64,000 nucleotides of DNA from Massilia atriviolacea (GTDB taxonomy: Bacteria; Pseudomonadota; Gammaproteobacteria; Burkholderiales; Burkholderiaceae_D). Positions within the stretch are counted from its first letter, which is position 1. Every line of letters begins with the position of its first letter. The position numbers and the translations under genes were made by a program. The stretch spans positions 34,120 to 98,119 of the forward strand of contig NZ_RXLQ01000001.1 of NCBI RefSeq assembly GCF_003953935.1. The letters run 5' to 3'. The notes beneath the pieces are model-generated. The model was not told the DNA's origin, did no database searches, and saw only the letters and a list, made by a program, of their open reading frames with translations. Below are positions 1 through 8,112 of the stretch, piece after piece.

Positions 1-392
1 CGCTCGGTGATGTCGACCACCACGTTGATCGCGCCGGTGATCGCGCCGGCCTGGTTGCGCGTGAGCTGGGGATGCGCCAGCACGTAGCGGCGCTCGCCGC
101 AAGGGCGTTCGACCACCGCTTCGATGCGCCCGACCTCGCGCGCTTCGCGCACCGCCAGCGCCATCGGGCACTGGTCGTGCGGCAGGCGGGTGCCGTCGAG
201 CGTGAACATGGCGTGCGAGCCGCACCAGAACTCGGCGCCGGCCACCGGCGTGCGCCCCCACAGCCTGACCGCGGCCCGGTTGAATTCGGTGACCCGGCCT
301 TCGGTGTCGCAACTGTAGACGGCGACGGGCAAGGACGCGGCGAGCTGCCGGTAGCGGTGCTCATGCTCATTCTGATGGGCGTGAAAATCCAT
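1..392 (-). CDS. PAS-domain sensory protein, N-terminal part only
   Basis: This gene runs off the left edge, so only about 130 N-terminal residues are visible. The translation from the ATG at 392 begins MDFHAHQNEHEHRYRQLAAS and reads through one PAS domain. The fold is recognisable from the 'FNRAAVRLWGRTP' stretch and from the closing 'GAINVVVDITE' segment that usually links a PAS domain to the next module. The C-terminal output domain (kinase, GGDEF or similar) lies outside the window, so its function cannot be named. It is transcribed away from the FisR-like regulator's stop codon and shares no operon with it. Confidence 0.7.
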   Translation of the reverse strand, partial: MDFHAHQNEHEHRYRQLAASLPVAVYSCDTEGRVTEFNRAAVRLWGRTPVAGAEFWCGSHAMFTLDGTRLPHDQCPMALAVREAREVGRIEAVVERPCGERRYVLAHPQLTRNQAGAITGAINVVVDITE

Positions 393-478
393 GATGTCCT
401 GATCTACGAATCGGTCTTGGGGAGCCTTTAATTCGTGACAGTTTTTTGGGTCGACGGACGTGTGGCTGGATGTAGGAG

Positions 479-529
479 TAATACTACAATAAAGCGCCGG
501 TGTTGGCTTCACTGTTGGCTTAATACTAC
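479..529. promoter_or_regulatory. Direct repeat TAATACTAC, two copies 42 bases apart
   Basis: The nine-base word TAATACTAC occurs at 479-487 and again at 521-529, in the otherwise unassigned stretch upstream of the PAS-domain gene. The 42-base spacing is four helical turns, which would place two proteins on one DNA face. Read on the minus strand the repeats lie upstream of the gene starting at 392. An operator role is inference only. Confidence 0.25.
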
Positions 530-532
530 GTG

Positions 533-1834
533 TCAGCCGAATCCGCCTTGTTTCAGGCGCCGGTACAGCGTGCGCTCGCTGATGCCCAGGTGGGCCGCCA
601 GTTCGCTGCGGGTGCCGGCGAAATGGCTCAGGGCGTCGGCCAGGGTCTCGCCAGGCGAGGCCGGCCCCGGGGCGGGCCGGGCCGGCGCCAGCGCCAGATG
701 GGCGCTGCGGATCACGCCATCGTCGGCGAACAGGCTGGCGCGTTCGAGCACATTGCGCAGCTCGCGGATATTGCCCGGCCACGCGCGCCCCTGCAAGTGC
801 GCCAGCGCCTGCGCATCGATGCTCACGGCCCGCATCGCCCCCGGCCGGCGCAGGAAGGAGTCGGCCAGCAGGGCGATATCGTCGGCGCGCTCGCGCAGCG
901 GCGGCAGGCGGATCGGGAAGGCGTTGATGCGGTAATACAGGTCCTGGCGGAACTCGCCGCGCGCCACCATCGCCTCGAGCGGCTTGTGGGTGGCCGCCAC
1001 CAGGCGGAAATTGGCGTGCAGGGTTTCCACCCCGCCCACGCGGCGGTAGGTGCCGGTTTCGATCAGGCGCAGCAGCTTGACCTGCATCGCCAGCGGCACG
1101 TCGCCGATTTCATCGAGAAAGATGGTGCCGTCCTGGGCCGTCTCCACCAGTCCCGGCTTGCGCAAGGCTGCGCCGGTGAAAGCGCCTTTTTCATGGCCGA
1201 ACAGTTCGCTCTCGAACAGCGACTCGCTCAGGCCCGAACAGTCCACCACGACCAGCGGACCGCCGGCGCGCGCGCTGCTGGCGTGCACGGCGCGCGCGAA
1301 CAGTTCCTTGCCGGTGCCCGATTCGCCCAGCAGCAGCACCGGCAGCATCGAGGGCGCCACCCGCTGCAGGGCGGCCAGGGCGTCGTTGAAGGCCGGCGAG
1401 CGGCCGACCAGGCCGTCGCCGCTGGGCTGGGCCGAGGCGCTGCGCACCGTCGAGAGGCGTTCGACATAGGCGGTGATGGCGCCGTGCTGGTCGAAAATCG
1501 GGCGCAGCTCCACATCCACATGCTCCGGGCCGCGCGGCGTGTGGTGGATGTGCAGCACGCGGTCCGGAGCGCGCAGCTCCCGCGCCTTCTTCATGGGACA
1601 GTGTTCGCCGGCCTGGTCGCAGGGCAGCTCGTACCGGTGCGAGACGCGGTAGCACTTCTGGCCGATGAAGGGCTTGCCGGTGCCGCCGAACTGGCGCCGG
1701 TAGGCGCCGTTGGCGGCCAGGATGCTGTAGTCGGGGTCGAGCACGATCATCGGCTGCGCCTCGTGTTCGAGGAAGGACACCAGCGACTGCAGTTGCGCTG
1801 AAAGGGGGGCTGGATTGCTCGGGTCGGTCGGCAT
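533..1834 (-). CDS. fisR: FisR-type sigma-54-dependent activator, probable sulfane-sulfur sensor
   Basis: This is a 433-residue activator: an N-terminal PAS-like sensor (about 15-130), an AAA+ sigma-54 interaction domain (GESGTGKE Walker A, GAFTGA loop, FLDEIGDV Walker B), and a C-terminal Fis-type helix-turn-helix ending in [10 protein letters not shown]. The sensor holds cysteines 61, 72 and 79. Their 11- and 7-residue spacing matches Cys53/64/71 of the Cupriavidus FisR persulfide sensor. The start at 1834 is preceded by AGGAG at a good distance; in-frame codons continue upstream but lack one. It faces the persulfide dioxygenase and sulfide:quinone reductase genes, the known FisR targets, across a sigma-54 promoter. 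Sulfane sensing here is inferred. Confidence 0.88.
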   Translation of the reverse strand: MPTDPSNPAPLSAQLQSLVSFLEHEAQPMIVLDPDYSILAANGAYRRQFGGTGKPFIGQKCYRVSHRYELPCDQAGEHCPMKKARELRAPDRVLHIHHTPRGPEHVDVELRPIFDQHGAITAYVERLSTVRSASAQPSGDGLVGRSPAFNDALAALQRVAPSMLPVLLLGESGTGKELFARAVHASSARAGGPLVVVDCSGLSESLFESELFGHEKGAFTGAALRKPGLVETAQDGTIFLDEIGDVPLAMQVKLLRLIETGTYRRVGGVETLHANFRLVAATHKPLEAMVARGEFRQDLYYRINAFPIRLPPLRERADDIALLADSFLRRPGAMRAVSIDAQALAHLQGRAWPGNIRELRNVLERASLFADDGVIRSAHLALAPARPAPGPASPGETLADALSHFAGTRSELAAHLGISERTLYRRLKQGGFG

Positions 1835-1882
1835 GCGATGGCTCCTGGTCAGGCGCGCATGGTGGCCCGGTACTGCCAATAC

Positions 1883-1908
1883 TGTCAAGTGACACTGCCA
1901 CATGGCAG
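1883..1908 (+). promoter_or_regulatory. Tandem palindromes, probable FisR upstream activating sequence
   Basis: Two inverted repeats abut: TGTCAAGTGACA (1883-1894) and CTGCCACATGGCAG (1895-1908). A further GGCAGTG at 1915-1921 pairs with CACTGCC inside the second site. They lie about 115-140 bases before the expected start site of the persulfide dioxygenase operon, the usual place for enhancer-binding proteins. A one-mismatch IHF-like site (AATCAAGGATCTG, 1957-1969) lies between them and the promoter and could bend the DNA. Confidence 0.5.
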
Positions 1909-1996
1909 CGATGCGGCAGTGCGCGCTGCGCCCGGAAGAATGTAAATTCCGTATTAAATCAAGGATCTGGATCAGGGTTTTCGCAGATTGTGTATC

Positions 1997-2011
1997 TGGC
2001 ATGGGTCTTGC
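1997..2011 (+). promoter_or_regulatory. Sigma-54 (-24/-12) promoter
   Basis: TGGCATG-GGTC-TTGC matches the RpoN consensus TGGCACG-N4-TTGC with one change, with GG at 1998-1999 and GC at 2010-2011. Transcription should begin near 2023, leaving a short leader before the ATG at 2049. It is the natural target of the divergently encoded FisR-type activator. Confidence 0.8.
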
Positions 2012-2048
2012 ACCGCCTTGTGGCTGAACCCGAGGAGAACACCCCAGC

Positions 2049-2930
2049 ATGAGCACCGCCGCATTCCAGGTCGAAGGTTTCTTCGACGCCGCCACCAGTA
2101 CCGTCAGTTACCTGGTGATCGATGGCGCCACGCGCCATTGCGCCCTGATCGACAGCGTGCTCGACTTCGACCAGAAGTCGGGCCGCACGGCCACCACCTC
2201 GGCCGACCGCCTGATCGCGCGCGTGCACGAGCTGGACGCACGGGTCGAGTGGATCCTCGAAACCCACGTCCACGCCGACCACCTGACCGCCGCACCCTAC
2301 CTGCAACAGCGACTGGGCGGCAAGACCGGCATCGGGCGCCACATCGCCGCCGTGCAGGAAGTGTTCGGCAACTTGCTCAATACCGGCGCCGGCATGGCGC
2401 GCGACGGCAGCCAGTTCGACCACCTGTTCGCCGATGGCGAAACCTTCCGCATCGGCAGCGTCGAATGCCGCGTCCTGCACACGCCCGGCCACACGCCGGC
2501 CTGCCTGAGCTACGTGGCCGGCTACGGCGCTCGCCTGGCCGCGTTCGTGGGCGATACCTTGTTCATGCCCGACTACGGCACCGCGCGCTGCGATTTTCCG
2601 GGCGGCGACGCGGCCACCCTGTACCGCTCGATCGGCAAGGTGCTGTCCCTGCCCGACGATACCCTGCTGTATATGTGCCACGACTACCAACCGGGCGGGC
2701 GCGAGGTGCGCTTCGTCAGCACGGTGGCCGAGGAGCGCGCCCACAACGTCCATGTCGGCAATGGCATCGACGAGGCCGCGTTCGTCGCCATGCGCACCCG
2801 GCGCGACGCCACCCTGGCCATGCCGACGCTGATTTTGCCGTCGGTGCAGGTCAATATGCGCGCCGGGCAGTTTCCCGAGCCGGAAGCGAACGGCCAGCGC
2901 TACCTGAAAATTCCGCTCAACGCGCTGTGA
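2049..2930 (+). CDS. pdo: Persulfide dioxygenase (metallo-beta-lactamase fold)
   Basis: A 293-residue cytoplasmic non-haem iron enzyme that should oxidise glutathione persulfide to sulfite. The metallo-beta-lactamase motif THVHADH places ligands at His73, His75, Asp77 and His78. It is followed by the HTPGHT histidine, the [10 protein letters not shown] metal-bridging aspartate region and a late CHDY histidine, the pattern of the PDO/ETHE1 and Blh group. It is first in an operon with a sulfide:quinone oxidoreductase and a sulfite exporter, which fits sulfide to persulfide to sulfite flow. The reading frame ends at 2930, just before the next start. The type II subgroup is likely from the length. 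Confidence 0.88.
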   Translation: MSTAAFQVEGFFDAATSTVSYLVIDGATRHCALIDSVLDFDQKSGRTATTSADRLIARVHELDARVEWILETHVHADHLTAAPYLQQRLGGKTGIGRHIAAVQEVFGNLLNTGAGMARDGSQFDHLFADGETFRIGSVECRVLHTPGHTPACLSYVAGYGARLAAFVGDTLFMPDYGTARCDFPGGDAATLYRSIGKVLSLPDDTLLYMCHDYQPGGREVRFVSTVAEERAHNVHVGNGIDEAAFVAMRTRRDATLAMPTLILPSVQVNMRAGQFPEPEANGQRYLKIPLNAL

Positions 2931-2941
2931 GCGCCGGCACC

Positions 2942-4174
2942 ATGGACCAGGTCGGGGTGCTGATCGTCGGCGGCGGCGCGGCCGGCATCGCCACGGCGGC
3001 CAGCCTGCTGGCGCGTGCGCCCGAGCTCGACATCGCCATCGTCGACCCGGCCGACGTGCATTACTACCAGCCCGGCTGGACCCTGGTCGGCGCCGGCGTG
3101 TTCGATGCGGCGCAGACCGCGCGCACCATGGCGTCGGTCATTCCGCGCGGGGTCAGGTGGATCAGGGCGGCGGTGGCGGCGTTCGAACCGGAGCGCAACG
3201 CGGTCGTGCTCGACGGCTTCCGGATGCTGCGCTACGGGCAGCTGGTGCTGTGCCCGGGGCTCAAACTCGACTGGAACGCCATCGACGGCCTGGCGCATAC
3301 GCTCGGCAGCAACGGCGTGACCTCGAACTACCTGGTCCACCTGGCGCCCTACACCTGGCAGCTGGTGCGCAGCCTGCGCGCGGGCCAGGCCATCTTTACC
3401 CAGCCGCAGGCGCCGATCAAGTGCGCGGGCGCGCCGCAAAAGGCGCTGTACCTGTCGGCCGACCACTGGCGGCGCAGCGGCTTGCTGGAGCAGGTGCGGA
3501 TCGACTTTTGCAGCGCCGCCCCGACCCTGTTCGGCGTGCCCGCGTACGTGCCGGCGCTGACGGCGTATATGCACCGCTATGGCGCCGGCCTGCACCTGGG
3601 CCACACGCTGACGGCGGTCGACGGCCCGGCGCGGCGCGCCACCTTTGCGCGCGTCAATGCGGAGGGCGGCAAGGAGACGGTCACGCGCGCCTTCGACCTG
3701 CTGCACGTGGTGCCGCCCCAGGTGGCGCCGGACGTCGTGCGGGTCAGCCCGCTGGCCGACGCGGCCGGCTGGATCGATGTCGACCCCGCCACCTTGCGCC
3801 ACAAGCGCTGGCACAACATCCACGCGCTGGGCGACGCCATCAATACCGGCAACGCCAAGACGGCGGCGGCCGCGCGCAAGCAGGCCCCGGTGGTGGCGCA
3901 CAATGTGCTGGCGGCGCTGGGCAAGCGCGCCGGCGTGGCGCGTTACGACGGCTACGGCGCGTGTCCCTTGACGGTCGAGCGGGGCAAGGTGGTGCTGGCC
4001 GAGTTCAAGGACGGCGGGGTGCTGGCGCCGAGTTTTCCATCCTGGCTGATCGACGGCACGCGCCCGTCGCGCCTGGCGTGGCTGCTCAAGGAGCGCATCC
4101 TGCCGCCGCTGTACTGGCACGCCATGCTCAAGGGACGCGAGTGGCTGGCCAGGCCGGCGCTGGCGGACGCGTGA
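2942..4174 (+). CDS. sqr: Sulfide:quinone oxidoreductase, type II (SQRDL-like)
   Basis: This 410-residue FAD enzyme should oxidise sulfide at the membrane, passing electrons to quinone and sulfur to a thiol. The N-terminus has the dinucleotide fold LIVGGGAAGIATA. The two catalytic cysteines are recognisable: Cys161 in KCAGAPQK, almost identical to the mitochondrial SQRDL motif, and Cys341 in YGACPLT. The C-terminal segment is hydrophobic enough for monotopic membrane attachment. The chosen ATG is at 2942; a GTG at 2927 overlaps the upstream stop codon and would add five residues with translational coupling. Neither start has a strong ribosome binding site. Confidence 0.88.
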   Translation: MDQVGVLIVGGGAAGIATAASLLARAPELDIAIVDPADVHYYQPGWTLVGAGVFDAAQTARTMASVIPRGVRWIRAAVAAFEPERNAVVLDGFRMLRYGQLVLCPGLKLDWNAIDGLAHTLGSNGVTSNYLVHLAPYTWQLVRSLRAGQAIFTQPQAPIKCAGAPQKALYLSADHWRRSGLLEQVRIDFCSAAPTLFGVPAYVPALTAYMHRYGAGLHLGHTLTAVDGPARRATFARVNAEGGKETVTRAFDLLHVVPPQVAPDVVRVSPLADAAGWIDVDPATLRHKRWHNIHALGDAINTGNAKTAAAARKQAPVVAHNVLAALGKRAGVARYDGYGACPLTVERGKVVLAEFKDGGVLAPSFPSWLIDGTRPSRLAWLLKERILPPLYWHAMLKGREWLARPALADA

Positions 4175-4184
4175 GCGTGGCCCG

Positions 4185-4979
4185 ATGATGGTCGCACTGC
4201 TCGGTTTTGCGGTCGGGATCGTGCTGGCGCTGACCGGCGCCGGCGGCGGCATCCTGGCGGTGCCCTTGCTGGTGTTCGGCGCCGGCCTGTCGATGGCCGA
4301 GGCAGGACCGATCGGCTTGCTGGCGGTGGGACTGGCGGCCAGCCTCGGCGCGGCCATGGGACTGCGCAGCGGCACCGTGCGCTACAAGGCGGCGCTGCTG
4401 GTGGCCGGGGCCGGGGTGCTGTGCTCGCCGCTGGGCCTGTGGCTGGCGCAGCGCATGCCGAACCGGCCGTTGACAGCGATCTTCGCCATCGTGCTGCTGT
4501 ACGTCGCCCTGCGCGCCTGGCAGCGCGCGGTGCGGGGCGCCTGCCTTGCGCCGGCGCGCCGCAAGCCGCCGCCGTGCCGGCTCGACCTCGCGCGCGGCAA
4601 ACTGAATTGGACGGCGCCGTGCGCGCGGGCGCTGTGCTGCTCCGGCCTGCTGGCGGGCGGGCTGTCCGGCCTGCTGGGCGTGGGCGGCGGCTTCGTGATG
4701 GTGCCGGCCTTGCAGCGCTTTACCGACCTCGGCACGCAATCGGTGCTGGCGACCTCGCTCGCGGTGATCGCGCTTGTGTCGATGTCGGGCGTGGCCGCCA
4801 GCGCCGCCAGCGGGCACCTGCAATGGGCTGTCGCCATGCCGTTCGCGCTCGGTGCCCTGGCCGGCATGGGCGCCGGGCGGCTGGTCGCGGCGCGCCTGCC
4901 GGCCGCACGCCTGCAGCAGGGTTTCGCCTTGCTGTCGGCGCTGGTGGCGCTGGCCATGCTGGTGCGCGCCGCAGCCTAG
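4185..4979 (+). CDS. TauE/SafE-family membrane exporter, probably sulfite
   Basis: A 264-residue integral membrane protein with about seven or eight hydrophobic helices. Each half carries the glycine-rich family motif: GAGGGILAVPLLVF near the start and GLLGVGGGFVMVPAL near residue 165. TauE/SafE proteins export sulfite or organosulfonates. As the third gene after the dioxygenase and SQR it would remove the sulfite produced. It begins ten bases after the SQR stop; ATG codons at 4185 and 4188 are both possible. The substrate is inferred from position only. Confidence 0.8.
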   Translation: MMVALLGFAVGIVLALTGAGGGILAVPLLVFGAGLSMAEAGPIGLLAVGLAASLGAAMGLRSGTVRYKAALLVAGAGVLCSPLGLWLAQRMPNRPLTAIFAIVLLYVALRAWQRAVRGACLAPARRKPPPCRLDLARGKLNWTAPCARALCCSGLLAGGLSGLLGVGGGFVMVPALQRFTDLGTQSVLATSLAVIALVSMSGVAASAASGHLQWAVAMPFALGALAGMGAGRLVAARLPAARLQQGFALLSALVALAMLVRAAA

Positions 4980-5096
4980 TGTGGTTATTTTTGCACGATC
5001 CTTGTCGTTGTCATAAAAATATCTTGAGGGGCGCCGGGCTTTGCGCTAGAGTTTCAAGCCGGAAATTTCCGGCTATATTCTCACCGAGGTCTGACC

Positions 5097-6185
5097 ATGC
5101 ATCGAACGCTGAGCGCTTGCGCCCGCAACATCCCCCTCCTGTCCGGCCGCGCCGCCATGTTGCTGGCGCTGACGGTGGCGCCCACCATCGCAGCGGCCGC
5201 CGATCTGCCCTTGTCCGCCTGCGCGGCCCAGGCCTATCCGGCCGAAGCCTTGCGCTACCGGATGGAAGGCGTGAGCCGGGTCCAGCTGGTTCCGGGCAAG
5301 AAAGTGCGCGTGGCCGGCGTGGTCGGCGAGAGCGGCTATGGCGTGCTCGACAGCGCTTCGGTGGCGCTGGCGGCCACCTGCAAGGTGCCCACCGCCAGTC
5401 CGGACGGCACGCCATGGGTGCTCACCGTGCCGTGGAAACTGCCGGCCGAAACCGCCGCCTACACCCCGGCCCGCCTGGTGGCCGAGGCGTGCTCGCGCAG
5501 GAATAAACTGATCCGGTTTCCGGAGCTGGACGGCCTGCCGCCCAACCTGACCGTGCGCGTGCTGGTGGGCGCCGACGGCGCTGCGGTCGCGCCGAAAATC
5601 GAGCAGTCGAGCGGCGAACCGCTGGCGGACCAGCAGGCGCTCGACATGGTGGCGCAGTGCCGCTTCGGGCGCGCCACCTTGGGCGGCGCGGCGGTGCAGG
5701 GCGCGCTGCTGGTGCCGCTGGTCTTCGACAGCGCCGCCGTGAGCGACGACAAGCTGCGCGCGCTGTACGCGCAGCAGACCGACCCCAAGCTGGGCCCCAA
5801 GGACTACAAGCTGGCGCAGCTCGATTTCACCACCCAGACCGAAGCGGTGCGCGCCATCGAGGAGCTCAACGGCGGCGCCAAATTTACCGACTTCATCCGC
5901 AAGCGCACCAAACTGCCCGAGGTGATCAAGCGGGCAGGGCAGGTCGGCTGGATGCGCGTGGCGGACATGGAAAAGGATGTTGCGGAAGCCATCGAAGGGC
6001 AGGGCGAGCCCGGCTTGCTGCAGGAGCCGGTGCGCGCGAAGAGCGGCCGCTGGCATGTGATCGACATCGAAGACACGCGCCCGGTGGCGACGGCCGGCTA
6101 CGAGAAGGTCAAGGCTTCCCTCAAGCGCAAATTGATCGAGGAACGCGAGGTCGTGGTCCAGCAGCCGCCGGCACCGGCGAACTGA
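5097..6185 (+). CDS. Exported protein with TonB-C-like and parvulin-type isomerase domains
   Basis: A 362-residue protein with a signal peptide of about 38 residues ending near TIAAAADLP. The middle resembles a TonB C-terminal/periplasmic scaffold region (LPPNLTVRVLVGADGAAVAP, AVQGALLVPLVF). The last 130 residues read as a PpiC/parvulin domain: the YKLAQLDF strand, a GGAKFTDFIRKRTKLPE helix, GQVGWMRVADMEKDV, and the closing VRAKSGRWHVIDIEDTRPV. Prolyl isomerase activity in the periplasm is therefore likely but unproven. The pairing of these two modules is uncommon. It stands alone, ending at a strong hairpin. Confidence 0.65.
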   Translation: MHRTLSACARNIPLLSGRAAMLLALTVAPTIAAAADLPLSACAAQAYPAEALRYRMEGVSRVQLVPGKKVRVAGVVGESGYGVLDSASVALAATCKVPTASPDGTPWVLTVPWKLPAETAAYTPARLVAEACSRRNKLIRFPELDGLPPNLTVRVLVGADGAAVAPKIEQSSGEPLADQQALDMVAQCRFGRATLGGAAVQGALLVPLVFDSAAVSDDKLRALYAQQTDPKLGPKDYKLAQLDFTTQTEAVRAIEELNGGAKFTDFIRKRTKLPEVIKRAGQVGWMRVADMEKDVAEAIEGQGEPGLLQEPVRAKSGRWHVIDIEDTRPVATAGYEKVKASLKRKLIEEREVVVQQPPAPAN

Positions 6186-6189
6186 GATC

Positions 6190-6222
6190 GGCTGAAGGGG
6201 CCGTCTGCGAGCCCCTTCAGCC
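6190..6222. terminator. Hairpin between convergent genes
   Basis: GGCTGAAGGGGC (6190-6201) and GCCCCTTCAGCC (6211-6222) form a perfect 12-base-pair stem with a nine-base loop. It sits exactly between the convergent isomerase and chitinase genes. No clear T-run follows on either strand, so it may act as a bidirectional transcription block or an mRNA 3' stabiliser. Confidence 0.6.
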
Positions 6223-6228
6223 AGCCGC

Positions 6229-7848
6229 TTACGGCAGCGTTTTCAGGGTCGCCTTGACGGGCGCCGAGAAGTTATAGCCGTCGTAGCGGTCCCAGTTGAT
6301 CGACCAGGTCATCACGCCCCGGAAATCCGGGTAAGCCTTGAGCGGCTTGATGGTGCCGCAGTTGAGCAGGCGGGTCAGGCAGTTGAGCGCGTTGTTGACA
6401 TCGGTCGTCGTGGTAAAGCCCGACCCGGCCGAACTGCGGCCGGACGGCACGCCGAAGCCCACCTGGTCCGGCCGCAGGCCGGCGAAGGTATTATTGCCGT
6501 AAGTAAATCCCTCGATCAGCATCCTTGCCGTGGCCACCAGCTGGTCGGTCGAGCCGGCCTTGATCGGGCCGGTCGCGTATGGCGTGTAGATGTCGCCGTT
6601 GTTGTAATACTGCGGATGCAGCACCGTCAATTCATTGCGCAAGGCGTTGATGATGGGGATGTACGCGCCCCAGATCGAGCCGTAGCTGGTATAGCCGCCT
6701 TCCACATACACCCATTCCGGCGCCATCGACAGGTAGAAGTTCGCGCCGACCTTGGCCTTGAGGTTCTTGACCGCGATCGGCAGGTAGGTCTGGATCGCCG
6801 CGCCCTGGGACACGCCGTTTTCGAGGTCGATGTCGATCCCGTCGAAACCGTACTTGACGATGATCGCGTGCAGGGAATTGGTGAAGTTGGTCGCTTCGGC
6901 GGTCGAGCCGACCGAGACCGAACCGTTCTGCCCGCCCAGCGAGAGGATGACTTTCTTGCCCTGGGCTTGCTTGGCCCTGATATCGGCGATGAACTGCGCT
7001 TCGCTGCCGGCGCTCGGGTCGACCGTGAAGCTGACATTGCCGCCGCCGGCGTTATCGGCGAAGGACACCACGATCACATCCCAATCGTTGCTGACCTGGC
7101 TGATGGGGAAGGTATTGCCGCTCGGGTTGGCGAAATTGTGCCAGTAGCCGACCAGTGCGTGCCTGGCCAGGCCGGTCGGGGTTGGTGTCGGGGTTGGCGT
7201 CGGCGTCGGCGTTGGAGTCGGCGTTGGAGTCGGCGTTGGCGTCGGCGTTGGGGTCGGCGTCGGTGTCGCGCAGCTGCCGGCCGCCTTCCACAGCGTCGGC
7301 GAATCCTTCGGATTCCAGTTGGTGCCGACGTACGCCGTGTGGGTCACCAGCGCCTGGTACGACACGCCGAGGTAGCTGACGACCTGGCCGGCGCTGTAGG
7401 TGCTGCCTTCGGCCCACAAGGCGCAGGCGGCCGGGTTGGGTACAGGTGTCGGGGTCGGCGTTGGCGTGGGGGGTGGAGTCGGTGTCGGGGTTGGTGTCGG
7501 CGTCGGCGTTGGCGTCGGCGTTGGTGTCGGCGTCGGCGTCGGAGCGGTGCCGCACGAGCCGCTCGCGGTCCACGGTTTGCCGCTTCCGGCAGCGCCGTTG
7601 TTCGACGCCGGATCGGCTCCCTGGGTCCAGTAAGCCGCCGTGTAATTCTGGCCGGCGACGCTGGCGGACTTGCCTCCCTCGTACACCGTTGCGGCATTCC
7701 ACTCGGCGAAGCAGACCGACGTTGCCGCGAGCATCTTGCTCTGGGACGATTGGGTGCCGGTGGACTGATTCTCGCCCGAGCCGCCGCAAGCGGCGAGCGA
7801 GCCGCCCAGCAAGCCAACGATAAGGCTATGGATGATTGTTTTGTTCAA
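6229..7848 (-). CDS. GH18 chitinase lipoprotein with two chitin-binding modules
   Basis: A 539-residue secreted chitinase. A lipoprotein signal ends in GGSLAACGG. Two CBM5/12-like modules follow (each with a tryptophan- and Tyr-rich AWAEGSTYSAGQVVSY-type pattern), separated by long Thr-Pro linkers, then the GH18 catalytic barrel with FDGIDIDLENG, the DxxDxDxE catalytic signature. The start is a TTG at 7848, with AGGAG seven bases before it and no better ATG. Linker DNA at 7177-7266 and 7441-7547 is a (GTYGGN)-like minisatellite that could change length by slippage. Control by GlcNAc-type operators upstream is suggested by repeated TGGTATT words. Confidence 0.88.
   Translation of the reverse strand: MNKTIIHSLIVGLLGGSLAACGGSGENQSTGTQSSQSKMLAATSVCFAEWNAATVYEGGKSASVAGQNYTAAYWTQGADPASNNGAAGSGKPWTASGSCGTAPTPTPTPTPTPTPTPTPTPTPTPPPTPTPTPTPVPNPAACALWAEGSTYSAGQVVSYLGVSYQALVTHTAYVGTNWNPKDSPTLWKAAGSCATPTPTPTPTPTPTPTPTPTPTPTPTPTPTPTGLARHALVGYWHNFANPSGNTFPISQVSNDWDVIVVSFADNAGGGNVSFTVDPSAGSEAQFIADIRAKQAQGKKVILSLGGQNGSVSVGSTAEATNFTNSLHAIIVKYGFDGIDIDLENGVSQGAAIQTYLPIAVKNLKAKVGANFYLSMAPEWVYVEGGYTSYGSIWGAYIPIINALRNELTVLHPQYYNNGDIYTPYATGPIKAGSTDQLVATARMLIEGFTYGNNTFAGLRPDQVGFGVPSGRSSAGSGFTTTTDVNNALNCLTRLLNCGTIKPLKAYPDFRGVMTWSINWDRYDGYNFSAPVKATLKTLP
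7177..7547 (-). repeat. Two Thr-Pro-coding minisatellite blocks in the chitinase linkers
   Basis: Blocks at about 7177-7266 and 7441-7547 consist of six-base units encoding Thr-Pro over and over. They form the two interdomain linkers of the chitinase. Units are near-identical at DNA level, so copy number changes are expected and would only alter linker length. Confidence 0.8.
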
Positions 7849-7906
7849 TTTGGAACTCCTTGTCGAGATGGTGGACGACCCAAAGATGCTTTATATGCAA
7901 TAAGCG

Positions 7907-7967
7907 AATACCAATATAACACCAATGTTCAGAGGTATGCATACCAAATTAAAAATTATTAATACCA
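7907..7967 (-). promoter_or_regulatory. Cluster of TGGTATT half-sites before the chitinase
   Basis: On the minus strand TGGTATT occurs at 7967-7961 and 7913-7907. Between them is the perfect palindrome GGTATGCATACC (7934-7945) preceded by T. The surrounding DNA is AT-rich and lies 60-120 bases before the TTG start. I recall TGGTATT half-sites for NagQ-type GntR regulators of chitin and GlcNAc genes in xanthomonads; applying this here is inference. Confidence 0.45.
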
Positions 7968-8060
7968 ACTTATTACCTGCGGAAACGGTCGATTCCAGGC
8001 GTCATTGAAACGCCGACGTGGATACATGGCTGGGGAAACGACGGAGGGAATAGGGATGCG

Positions 8061-8091
8061 CCGATGACAGGCGCTGTCGGCCTGTCATCGG
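8061..8091. terminator. Strong hairpin downstream of the amino-acid-binding protein gene
   Basis: CCGATGACAGGC (8061-8072) pairs with GCCTGTCATCGG (8080-8091) around a seven-base loop, giving a perfect 12-base-pair stem 21 bases past the stop at 8113. There is no T-tract, so intrinsic termination is uncertain. Confidence 0.45.
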
Positions 8092-8112
8092 GATTGCTGG
8101 AGGGACTTGGCC

